NCBI GenBank assembly: GCA_964651395.1
Contig: CAZYXZ010000056.1
Location: 1 to 22,099 of the forward strand
Direction of reading: 5' to 3'
Source: CAZYXZ01 sp964651395
Lineage (GTDB): Bacteria > Actinomycetota > Actinomycetes > BP-191
Length of the DNA: 22,099 nt
Shown here piece by piece: positions 7,563 to 14,350 of the stretch. Each line of letters begins with the position of its first letter. The stretch's first letter is position 1. The translations under genes were made by a program, and so were the position numbers. The notes below the pieces were generated by a model, which was not told the origin of the DNA, made no database searches, and saw only the letters and a list, made by a program, of their open reading frames with translations.

Positions 7563-8633
7563 GTGAAGCAGGTCGGCATCGTCGGTGCGCCCTACAGCGG
7601 CAAGACCACGTTCTTCAGCGCGCTGACGCACCCCGCGCCGGGCCGGAGCGCTCCGGGCGGTGGCGGCGGGGCGAACAAGGCGAACGTGGCGGTCGTCCCC
7701 GTGCCGGACCCGCGGGTGGACGAGCTCACCCGACTGCACCGGTCGAAGAAGTTCGTGTACGCGCAGCTGAAGTTCGTCGACGTCGCCGGGCTCGCGAAGG
7801 GTTCCGGTGCCGGTGAGGGCCTGTCCGGCCAGGTGCTCGGCCAGCTGCGCGAGGCCGACGCGCTCGCCATCGTCGTCCGTGCCTTCGGGGAGGACGCCGA
7901 CCCCGCGGCCGAGCTCGCCGACCTGATGCTCGAGCTGACGCTCGCCGACCTCACGTCGATCGGCGGTGCGGCGGACAAGGCCGCGAAGAAGGTGCGCATC
8001 GGCGACAAGGCCGCGGCGGCGGAAGCCGAGCTGCTGGCCCGCGCCAAGGACGTGCTCGACAGCGGTCGTACCCTGCGCTCCGCCGAGTGGTCGGAGGAGG
8101 ACCGCGTCGTCTTCCGCAACCTCTCGCCCTTGACCCTCAAGCCCGCCGTCGTCGTCCTCAACACCGACGACGAGGTGCCCGCCGACGCGCAGGCGCGCGC
8201 CGACGAGCTGGCGGCCACGGTGCACCCCGACGCGCACGGCATCGCCGTGCCTGCACGGCTCGAAGCCGAGGTCGGCGGCATGGCGGAGGACGAGGCCGCC
8301 GAGCTGCTCGCGGAGTTCGGCGTGACGGTCGGTGCGCTGCCGCAGGTCGTCGCGTCGGCCTACCGCATGCTCGACCTGCTCACGTTCCTGACCGCCGGCG
8401 AGGACGAGTCGCGCGCCTGGGAGGTCCGGCGAGGCGCGACCGCTCCGGAGGCAGCCGGCGCGATCCACTCCGACCTGCAGCGCGGCTTCATCCGCGCGGA
8501 GGTGGTCTCCTACGACGCGCTCATCGCCGCCGGGTCGTGGGACGCCGCGAAGACTGCCGGCAAGCTCCGCGTGGAAGGCAAGGAGTACGTCGTGCAGGAA
8601 GGCGACGTCATGAACATCCGCTTCGCGGTCTAG
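7563..8633 (+). CDS. ychF: Divergent YchF/Obg-type GTPase with C-terminal TGS (DUF933) domain
   Basis: YchF proteins are ribosome-associated P-loop NTPases of the Obg group that often prefer ATP. The 356-aa protein has G1 GAPYSGKT (8-15), G3 DVAGLAKG (73-80) and a G4 position of NTDD (200-203) instead of NKxD, as expected for an ATP-preferring YchF. The C-terminal ~80 residues match the YchF TGS domain closely (GAIHSDLQRGFIRAEVVSYD, then GKEYVVQEGDVMNIRF). It is unusual in the switch I area: the family's YPFCTIEPN segment is absent, and a five-glycine run (32-36) and ANKANVAVVPVPDPR stand there. G1 also departs from the usual GLPNVGKS. It may be a paralogue of a canonical YchF elsewhere in the genome. 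GTG at 7563 is 22 bp after the previous stop; the frame is open upstream but antifunctional there (shadow of the lipoprotein gene). Confidence 0.88.
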   Translation: MKQVGIVGAPYSGKTTFFSALTHPAPGRSAPGGGGGANKANVAVVPVPDPRVDELTRLHRSKKFVYAQLKFVDVAGLAKGSGAGEGLSGQVLGQLREADALAIVVRAFGEDADPAAELADLMLELTLADLTSIGGAADKAAKKVRIGDKAAAAEAELLARAKDVLDSGRTLRSAEWSEEDRVVFRNLSPLTLKPAVVVLNTDDEVPADAQARADELAATVHPDAHGIAVPARLEAEVGGMAEDEAAELLAEFGVTVGALPQVVASAYRMLDLLTFLTAGEDESRAWEVRRGATAPEAAGAIHSDLQRGFIRAEVVSYDALIAAGSWDAAKTAGKLRVEGKEYVVQEGDVMNIRFAV

Positions 8634-8636
8634 CGT
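8631..8636 (+). promoter_or_regulatory. -10 box TAGCGT before the FAD oxidoreductase gene
   Basis: TAGCGT includes the stop codon of the YchF-like gene and ends exactly 6 nt before the ATG at 8643. No ribosome binding site lies between. This suggests a leaderless transcript in addition to any read-through from upstream. Confidence 0.45.
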
Positions 8637-8642
8637 TCACGC

Positions 8643-10049
8643 ATGGCATCGCGATCCATCGAGACCGACTACCTGGTCGTGGGCGCGGGCGCGATGGGCA
8701 TGGCCTTCACCGACGCCCTGATCGACCACGCGGACGTGCACGTCACGCTGGTCGACCGTCGCCACGACGCGGGCGGGCACTGGCAGGACGCGTATCCCTT
8801 CGTGCGCCTCCATCAGGCGTCGGTGTTCTACGGCGTCGCGTCGACCGTGCTCGGCGCCGGCGCAGTGCAGCACGACGGCCCGGAGGCGGGCCTGCAGGAG
8901 CGCGCCCGCCAGTCGGAGATCGTGACGTACTACGACGACATCCTCCGTCGCCGGTTCGTCGGGTCGGGTCGCGTCAGGTTCCTCGGCGGGAGCGACTACC
9001 ACACGGACGGCTCCGCCCATCTCGTGACCTCGCGGGTCTCCGGCGAGACCGTGGACGTGCGGGTCGGACGCCGCATCGTCGACGCCCGGTACCTGGCGCC
9101 CACGATCCCCGCGACGACACCTCCGCCGTTCGGTGTCGCCGACGACGCCCGAGTCGTGGCGATCAACGAGCTCGCCACGTTGGCGGCCGCGCCATCGAGC
9201 TACGTGATCGTCGGCTCCGGGAAGACCGCCACCGACGGGATCGTCTGGTTGCTGGCGAACGGCGTCCCACCGGACCGCATCGTCTGGGTACGCCCGCGCG
9301 ACCCGTGGATGCTCAACCGCGCCGTCGTCCAGCCCGATCCGGTGGTGGCCCTCGGCCTGGCGGCGGACACCATGGCCGCGGCGGCCGACGCCGCGTCGCT
9401 CGACGACCTCTTCCTGCGTCTCGAGGCCGCCGGCGTGATGCTCCGGATCGACCGGGACGTCCTTCCGACGATGGCGAAGACGCCCACCCTCGGCATGTGG
9501 GAGCTCGAGCTGCTCCGCAGCATCGAGAACGTCGTCCGGCTCGGCCACATCCGGCACGTCACCGGTCGGGAGGTCGTCCTCGACGAGGGGTCGGTCCCCC
9601 TGGCACCGCGCGCACTCGTCGTGCACTGCGCGGCCGCCGGCCTGCAGTACCCACCGCTGGTCCCGATCTGGCAGCCGGACACGGTCCGGCTCCAGACCAT
9701 CCGGGCCGGCTTCCCCTGCTTCAACGCCGCACTGGCCGGCTACGTCGAGGCGACGCGGGACGACGACCGGGAACGCAACCGGCTGTGTCCAGCCAACACG
9801 CTCCCCGACAACACCCGGAACTGGGCGCAGATGCAGGTCCGTGGCGCACTCGCCTCGCGCGGCTTCGGCGCCGAGCCCGACATCGCCGCCTGGGCCGACG
9901 GCTGCGCGCTGAACCCCGCCCGCATCGCGCCCTCGCAACGCGACGACCCTGAGGTGCAGTCCGCTTCCGCGCGGCTGGCCGGCGTGGCCGCGGGCGGTCT
10001 CGCCCGCATGGCCGAGCTCGCCGGCGAGCCACTGGGAGCGCCGGCGTAG
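8643..10049 (+). CDS. FAD/NAD(P)-binding oxidoreductase (flavoprotein monooxygenase-like)
   Basis: This is a 468-aa predicted cytosolic flavoprotein. An N-terminal Rossmann motif GAGAMG (14-19) with a downstream acidic residue (LVDRR) should bind FAD. HDAGGHWQDAYPFVRLHQ (41-58) resembles the stretch after the FAD site in flavin-containing monooxygenases. A second nucleotide site is likely at YVIVGSGKTATDG (187-199), for NADPH. I see no membrane segment or signal peptide. The substrate is unknown; neither the exact FMO fingerprint nor a Baeyer-Villiger fingerprint is clear, so a general oxidoreductase call is safest. It starts 9 bp after the YchF-like gene, probably from its own promoter, and is followed by rmuC after 54 bp. 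Confidence 0.83.
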   Translation: MASRSIETDYLVVGAGAMGMAFTDALIDHADVHVTLVDRRHDAGGHWQDAYPFVRLHQASVFYGVASTVLGAGAVQHDGPEAGLQERARQSEIVTYYDDILRRRFVGSGRVRFLGGSDYHTDGSAHLVTSRVSGETVDVRVGRRIVDARYLAPTIPATTPPPFGVADDARVVAINELATLAAAPSSYVIVGSGKTATDGIVWLLANGVPPDRIVWVRPRDPWMLNRAVVQPDPVVALGLAADTMAAAADAASLDDLFLRLEAAGVMLRIDRDVLPTMAKTPTLGMWELELLRSIENVVRLGHIRHVTGREVVLDEGSVPLAPRALVVHCAAAGLQYPPLVPIWQPDTVRLQTIRAGFPCFNAALAGYVEATRDDDRERNRLCPANTLPDNTRNWAQMQVRGALASRGFGAEPDIAAWADGCALNPARIAPSQRDDPEVQSASARLAGVAAGGLARMAELAGEPLGAPA

Positions 10050-10091
10050 CTCTGCGCGGCGTGCCTGGGCGGTTTTGTCGGGGGGCGCTGC

Positions 10092-10097
10092 CAACAT
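10092..10097 (+). promoter_or_regulatory. Possible -10 box CAACAT before rmuC
   Basis: CAACAT ends 6 nt before the rmuC ATG at 10104 and there is no Shine-Dalgarno sequence. It lacks the first T of the TAnnnT consensus, so it is a weaker case of the leaderless pattern seen at neighbouring genes. Confidence 0.35.
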
Positions 10098-10103
10098 CGA
10101 CGC

Positions 10104-11483
10104 ATGACCTCGATCGCCTGGCTCCTGCTGTGCCTCGCCTCCGCCGCCCTCGGCGCCGGTGGAGCGTGGACCGTGCTCCGGCCGGCCGTGCGCAACGCCC
10201 GCTCCGCGGCGCAGGAGGCAGAGGCTGCGCGCAGCACCGCCGAGGCGGAGGTCATCCAGCTCAGCACCGCGCTCGACTACGAGCGTCGCGCGGCCGAGGA
10301 GGGCGCCGCAGCCGAGGCACGGCTCAAGGAGGCGTTCGCCGCGCTGTCGCACGAGGCGCTCGACCGCAGCAAGCGCGACTTCCTCGAGCTGGCCGCCGTG
10401 AAGTTCCAGGAGGTCAACGGGCTGGCGAAGGGCGAGCTCGAGCAGCGCAAGCAGGCCGTCGAGGCGCTCGTCGCCCCGATGCGCGAGTCGCTCGGACGCG
10501 TCGAGAAGGAGCTACGTGACCTCGAGTCGCTGCGCAACAAGCAGCAGGGCGAGCTGTCAGCGCAGCTGCGCTCGATGACCGAGACCAACGAGAAGCTGCG
10601 CGTCGAGACCGCATCGCTCGTGACCGCGCTGCGCAAGCCGCAGGCGCGCGGCCGCTGGGGCGAGATGCAGCTACGGCGCGTGGTCGAGCTCGGCGGCATG
10701 GTCGAGCACTGCGACTTCGTCGAGCAGGACTCCACCTCTGACGAGGACGGCCGGCACCGCCCCGACATGTGCGTGCGGCTGACCGGCGGTCGGCAGATCG
10801 TCGTCGACTCGAAAGTGCCGCTCGAGGCGTTTCTCGACGTTGCGGACGCGGTCGACGAGGCCGCGCGCAAGTCCGCGCTCGAACGCCACGCCCGGCACCT
10901 GAAGGCCCACGCCGACGCCCTGTCCAAGAAGGACTACGGCCATCGCGTCGAAGGCGCGCCCGAGTACGTCGTGATGTTCGTCCCGGGCGAGGCACTGCTG
11001 TCCGCGGCGATGGAGTCCGACCCGGGGCTCATCGACCACGCGGCCGAGCGCAACGTGCTGATCGCGACGCCGACGACGCTGATCGCCATGCTTCGCACGA
11101 TCTCCTTCTCCTGGACGCAGGTCTCCATCGAGAGCCGGGCCCGCGAGATCCACGAGACGGCGCGGGAGCTCTACGACCGGCTGGCGACGATGGGCGGGCA
11201 CGTCGAGAAGCTCGGCCGCGCGCTGCGCGGGTCGGTGGCCGCGTACAACGAGACCGTCGGTTCGCTGGAGAGCCGGGTGCTGCCGAAGGCGCGGCAGCTG
11301 CGCACGCTGAAAGTCTCCGACGCGCCGCTCCCCGACCACGCCCCGCTCACCGAGGAGCCGCGGCCGCTGACCGCGGCCGAGCTGGTCGAGTCCGCGGAGG
11401 CGGCCCGTCCGCTGTCGGCGCTGCCGGAGACGCTGCCGCTGATGGTGGACGACGAGCTGCGGCGGGTTGCCGGGCTCGACTGA
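10104..11483 (+). CDS. rmuC: DNA recombination protein RmuC
   Basis: RmuC limits recombination at inverted repeats in E. coli and is thought to be a membrane-tethered nuclease-like protein. The 459-aa product has one N-terminal membrane helix (about 3-21), a long Ala/Glu/Arg-rich coiled coil (about 28-175), and then the RmuC domain. The family core is clear: RGRWGEMQLRRVVELGGM (182-199), RPDMCVRLTGG (219-229) and IVVDSKVPLEAFLD (232-245). The D221 and D235-S-K237 pattern is what supports a PD-(D/E)xK-like nuclease fold. The C-terminal tail (about 400-459) is acidic and probably disordered. It is followed after 22 bp by the DUF6542 gene. Confidence 0.95.
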   Translation: MTSIAWLLLCLASAALGAGGAWTVLRPAVRNARSAAQEAEAARSTAEAEVIQLSTALDYERRAAEEGAAAEARLKEAFAALSHEALDRSKRDFLELAAVKFQEVNGLAKGELEQRKQAVEALVAPMRESLGRVEKELRDLESLRNKQQGELSAQLRSMTETNEKLRVETASLVTALRKPQARGRWGEMQLRRVVELGGMVEHCDFVEQDSTSDEDGRHRPDMCVRLTGGRQIVVDSKVPLEAFLDVADAVDEAARKSALERHARHLKAHADALSKKDYGHRVEGAPEYVVMFVPGEALLSAAMESDPGLIDHAAERNVLIATPTTLIAMLRTISFSWTQVSIESRAREIHETARELYDRLATMGGHVEKLGRALRGSVAAYNETVGSLESRVLPKARQLRTLKVSDAPLPDHAPLTEEPRPLTAAELVESAEAARPLSALPETLPLMVDDELRRVAGLD

Positions 11484-11493
11484 GCAGGTCCCC

Positions 11494-11499
11494 TACGCT
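11494..11499 (+). promoter_or_regulatory. -10 box TACGCT before the DUF6542 gene
   Basis: TACGCT ends exactly 6 nt before the GTG at 11506, with no ribosome binding site. This is one of the clearest leaderless-type starts in the window. Confidence 0.5.
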
Positions 11500-11505
11500 G
11501 GACGC

Positions 11506-11964
11506 GTGACCGAGAAGCGACCCGCGGCGCACGGCGAGCATCCTCTGCTGCCGGTCCCGCCCGTCGCGGACCGTCGGGGACTCACGGCCACGGGCGCGGT
11601 GCTGACGGCCCTCGGGGCGGGATTGCTCGGCGCGACGATCGACGTCGTGACCGGATCCGGACTGCGGACGACCTTCGGGGCGCTGTTCACGCTCGGCTGC
11701 GCCGCGGCGGCGTACAAGGTGCACCGGGAGGACCTGCTGGCCGCGGTCGTGATCCCGCCGCTGGTCTACGTGACGCTGGGCTTCCTCGCGGCGCTGGGCC
11801 GTGCGACCGGGGCCGGCGGCTCGTTCCTGAAGCAGCAGATCCTCGAGCTGTTCAGCGCCCTCGTGCTCAGTGCGCCCGCGCTGGTCTTCGCCACCGGCGC
11901 CGCCGCGCTGGTGGCCTTCCTGCGCTGGCGGCTGAGCCGGATGCCGGTGACCCGCCGGCGCTGA
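11506..11964 (+). CDS. DUF6542-like membrane protein
   Basis: This 152-aa protein has a short hydrophilic N-terminus (about 1-24), then the segment RRGLTATGAVLTALGAGLLG that opens the membrane part. About four helices follow (about 27-45, 50-66, 72-92 and 112-135), and the basic tail LSRMPVTRRR is probably cytoplasmic. The layout matches the actinobacterial DUF6542 family, which often lies near ychF, ispH and xseA as it does here. Its function is not known. GTG at 11506 was chosen because a TACGCT -10 box lies 6 nt upstream and the protein begins naturally with MTEKRP. The family name is recalled from neighbourhood and sequence feel, not searched. Confidence 0.78.
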   Translation: MTEKRPAAHGEHPLLPVPPVADRRGLTATGAVLTALGAGLLGATIDVVTGSGLRTTFGALFTLGCAAAAYKVHREDLLAAVVIPPLVYVTLGFLAALGRATGAGGSFLKQQILELFSALVLSAPALVFATGAAALVAFLRWRLSRMPVTRRR

Positions 11965-11985
11965 CCGGACGTCACGCCGGGCGGC

Positions 11986-11991
11986 TACCCT
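11986..11991 (+). promoter_or_regulatory. -10 box TACCCT for the secreted protease gene
   Basis: TACCCT lies about 42 nt before the ATG at 12034. A start near 11998 would give a leader of about 36 nt carrying GGAGG, so this is a leadered gene, unlike several neighbours. Confidence 0.45.
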
Positions 11992-12033
11992 CGTTGCATC
12001 CCTGGAACGTCAGGGCGACTCGTGGAGGCAGGC

Positions 12034-12831
12034 ATGCGGCGGTGGCGGCTCGTGCTGCCGTTCGTGCTGCTGCCGGTGGGACTGGCCGGCACCGCGGGCC
12101 AGGCGGACCCGGCGCCCGTACGGCTGGTCGACGTCCCGTGCCCCGCTGTCACGAGCCCGGCGTCGGCGCCGCCGTTCGCCTCCGGTGCGTGCACCGGCGT
12201 GCGTCCCGGCGCGGCGATCCACCTCGAGACGCGCCTGTGCACGCTCGGCTTCCTGTTCAAGGGCAGCGACGGCCGCAAGTACGCCGCCACGGCCGGGCAC
12301 TGCGTCAGTGAGCAGCAGGGCGAGAAGACCTGGGCCGGCACGACCGGGCTGGCCGTGAAGGACGGCACCGGCAAGCAGATCGGCACCGTGGCCTACTGGA
12401 TCTACCGGGACTCCAGCGCCAACAGCCGCAAGGACTTCGCGCTGATCCGCCTCGCGGACGGCCTGGCCACCAACGCCGAGCTGTGCACGTTCGGCGGGCC
12501 GACCGGCATGAACACCGCGATCGACGACGACTACCGGCAGATCCACCACGTCGGGCAGGGCCAGGGAGTCTCAGCGGTCTTCTCCGCGCGTACCGGGCTC
12601 ATCCGCGGGCTGCCCAACCCCGACTACTTCTTCGCCTACGCCCTGGCCAGCGGCGGCGACTCCGGGGCTCCGGTCACCGACACCTCGGGCAAGGTGCTCG
12701 GGCTGGTCACCCAGCAGGTCGCCGGACCGGGCGGCACCATCGGCATCAACCGGGTCGGGCCGCACGCGGACCGCGCGCGCAAGGAGCTGCGGCTGCGCTC
12801 GCTCAGCCTGCTGACGGGCCAGCTCCGGTAG
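12034..12831 (+). CDS. Secreted trypsin-like serine protease (S1 fold)
   Basis: This 265-aa protein has a signal peptide (basic MRRWR, hydrophobic core to about residue 19, likely cleavage near AGQA-DP) and a chymotrypsin-like domain. The catalytic triad is complete: H89 in ATAGHC, D134 in KDFALIRL and S210 in GGDSGAPV. Cysteine pairs around the active histidine (C69/C90) suggest a disulphide, which fits export. The domain resembles alpha-lytic/streptogrisin-type proteases more than digestive trypsins, but there is no obvious long pro-region. ATG at 12034 has GGAGG 6 nt upstream; GTG at 12022 is in frame but would place this Shine-Dalgarno inside the coding region. Its 3' end overlaps the convergent ispH gene by 29 bp. 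The substrate is unknown. Confidence 0.9.
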   Translation: MRRWRLVLPFVLLPVGLAGTAGQADPAPVRLVDVPCPAVTSPASAPPFASGACTGVRPGAAIHLETRLCTLGFLFKGSDGRKYAATAGHCVSEQQGEKTWAGTTGLAVKDGTGKQIGTVAYWIYRDSSANSRKDFALIRLADGLATNAELCTFGGPTGMNTAIDDDYRQIHHVGQGQGVSAVFSARTGLIRGLPNPDYFFAYALASGGDSGAPVTDTSGKVLGLVTQQVAGPGGTIGINRVGPHADRARKELRLRSLSLLTGQLR

Positions 12832-13789
12832 GAGCAGCGCGCAGGTCGCGGCGCAGCTCCTGCGGCAGCGCGAAGAGCAGGTGCTCCTGCGCGGTCTCCA
12901 CCTCTGTCACGTCCGCGTAGCCGCGCCGGCCGAGCCAGTCGAGCACGCCGTACACGAGCTCCTCCGGCACCGAGGCACCGGACGTCAGGCCCACCGTGCT
13001 CACACCGGTGAGCCAGCCCTCGTCGATCTCGTCGGCGTCGTCGACGAGGTACGCCGCACGCGCGCCCGCGTCGCGCGCCACCTCGACGAGACGGACCGAG
13101 TTGGAGGAGTTGTGCGAGCCCACGACGAGCACGAGCTCGGCGCCCTGCTCGGCGATGCGCTTCACGGCGACCTGACGGTTCTGCGTGGCGTAGCAGATGT
13201 CGTCGCTCGGCGGACCCTGCAGCGCGGGAAACCGCTCACGCAGGGCGGTCACGACGGCATCGGTCTCGTCCACCGACAGCGTGGTCTGCGAGAGGTAGGC
13301 CACCTTCGAGGGGTCGCGCACCTGCACGGTCGCCGCCTCGGCCGGGCCGTCCACCAGGCGAATGTGCTCGGGCGCCTCACCTGTCGTCCCGACCACCTCT
13401 TCGTGCCCGTCGTGGCCGATCAGCAGGATGTCGAAGCCGTCCTCGGCGAAGCGCCGGGCCTCGACGTGCACCTTGGTGACCAGCGGGCAGGTGGCGTCGA
13501 TGACGCGCAGCGAGCGGTCGGCCGCCTCGTCGTAGACGGTCGGTGCGACGCCGTGCGCCGAGAGGACGCAGACGGCGCCTTCGGGCACCTCCTCCGCCTC
13601 CTCGACGAAGACCGCGCCGCGTGCCTCCAGACCCCGGACGACGTGCAGGTTGTGCACGATCTGCTTGCGCACATAGATCGGCGGACCGTAGAGCTCGAGC
13701 GCCCGCTCGACCGTCTGGACCGCGCGGTCGACACCGGCGCAGTAGCCGCGCGGCTTCGCCAGGAGAACGCGCTTCGGGGACTCGCTCAC
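12803..13789 (-). CDS. ispH: 4-hydroxy-3-methylbut-2-enyl diphosphate reductase IspH (LytB)
   Basis: IspH catalyses the last step of the MEP (non-mevalonate) isoprenoid pathway, reducing HMBPP to IPP and DMAPP with a [4Fe-4S] cluster. The 328-aa protein has the three cluster cysteines: C17 in KPRGYCAGVDRAV, C101 in DATCPLVTKVH and C199 in DDICYATQNRQ. The conserved GHDGHEEVVGTTGE (125-138) and GSHNSSNSVRL stretches that bind the diphosphate are also present. The start is GTG at 13789, 6 nt after a TAGACT -10 box and without a ribosome binding site. It is transcribed against the protease gene and away from the small protein/xseA pair. The tail of about 15 residues is Ala/Gly/Pro-rich and lies in the 29-bp overlap region. 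Confidence 0.97.
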   Translation of the reverse strand: MSESPKRVLLAKPRGYCAGVDRAVQTVERALELYGPPIYVRKQIVHNLHVVRGLEARGAVFVEEAEEVPEGAVCVLSAHGVAPTVYDEAADRSLRVIDATCPLVTKVHVEARRFAEDGFDILLIGHDGHEEVVGTTGEAPEHIRLVDGPAEAATVQVRDPSKVAYLSQTTLSVDETDAVVTALRERFPALQGPPSDDICYATQNRQVAVKRIAEQGAELVLVVGSHNSSNSVRLVEVARDAGARAAYLVDDADEIDEGWLTGVSTVGLTSGASVPEELVYGVLDWLGRRGYADVTEVETAQEHLLFALPQELRRDLRAAPTGAGPSAG

Positions 13790-13795
13790 CCGACC

Positions 13796-13801
13796 AGTCT
13801 A
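13796..13801 (-). promoter_or_regulatory. -10 box TAGACT before ispH
   Basis: On the minus strand TAGACT ends exactly 6 nt before the ispH GTG. There is no Shine-Dalgarno, so the mRNA is probably leaderless. It is the best consensus match (TAnnnT) in this group. No -35 of the TTGACA type is visible at 16-18 bp. Confidence 0.55.
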
Positions 13802-13827
13802 CGGAGCGGTTCGCGGCGGCCATCCCC

Positions 13828-13859
13828 GGGAACGAGTGGGGCGCCCGCTCCCTCGTCCC
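13828..13859 (+). other. Possible leader hairpin before the small ispH-xseA spacer gene
   Basis: GGGAACGAG (13828-13836) can pair with CTCGTCCC (13852-13859) with one bulged A. The Shine-Dalgarno GGAGG of the next gene follows at 13861. It may shape translation or be chance in GC-rich DNA; there is no T-run for a terminator. Confidence 0.25.
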
Positions 13860-13869
13860 AGGAGGCTCC

Positions 13870-14337
13870 ATGTCCGTTCCCGCCGTCGTCGGCAGCACGG
13901 TGCGTACCGGCGTACTGGTCGGCCAGACCGCGTTCGCCATCGGGAAGGGCGTCACCGGCGCCCTGCTGCACAAGGCGATCGAGATCCCGGCCCGGCTGCT
14001 CGCGTCCGGCATGGACCGGCTCCAGCCGGAGACGAGCGAGCCGGCCGACGACGAGGCCCTGGCTACGGTGCTCGACCCGTTCGACCTGCCCGAGGAGGTC
14101 ACGCAGGAGATCCAGGAGGCGACGCCGGGAGCGACGCTCGACCACGCTGAACTGCCGCTGGAGGACTTCGACCACCTCACGCTGGGTCAGCTGCGGTCGC
14201 GGATCCGCACCCTGGACGCGGCCGCGCTGGTCCAGCTGCTCGACTACGAGAAGACGCACGCCGACCGGCTGCCGGTGACGCTGGCACTGCAGAACCGCCT
14301 GACCAAGCTGTCCGAGGAGACCCTGGTCGGTTCCTGA
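13870..14337 (+). CDS. Conserved actinobacterial protein between ispH and xseA
   Basis: This 155-aa protein has a mildly hydrophobic, amphipathic N-terminal half (about 1-50, containing a GQTAFAIGKGVTGALLHKAI stretch) and an acidic middle. Its C-terminal helix pair is LTLGQLRSRIRTLDAAALVQ then LLDYEKTHADRLPVTLALQNR. That LRxRxxxL...LLxYExxxxxRxPxxxxLxNR signature and the position beside ispH and xseA match a small family that lies at the same place in mycobacteria and rhodococci, where some members are named lipid droplet-associated protein. The function is unproven. ATG at 13870 has a perfect AGGAGG 4-5 nt upstream, unlike most neighbours. xseA begins 13 bp after its stop. Confidence 0.8.
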   Translation: MSVPAVVGSTVRTGVLVGQTAFAIGKGVTGALLHKAIEIPARLLASGMDRLQPETSEPADDEALATVLDPFDLPEEVTQEIQEATPGATLDHAELPLEDFDHLTLGQLRSRIRTLDAAALVQLLDYEKTHADRLPVTLALQNRLTKLSEETLVGS

Positions 14338-14350
14338 CAGACTCGGCCGC

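Noticed and set aside
7653..7680. Glycine-codon run in the YchF-like gene as a sign of frameshift
   Set aside because: The reading frame stays intact through G3, G4 and the TGS domain, so it is a real difference and not a break.
8087..9952. Plus-strand open frame of 621 codons
   Set aside because: It spans the end of the YchF-like gene and most of the FAD gene in another frame and is almost wholly Arg/Gly/Pro/Ala.
12022..12033. GTG start four codons earlier for the secreted protease
   Set aside because: It would use the GGAGG site as coding sequence; ATG at 12034 has ideal spacing from it.
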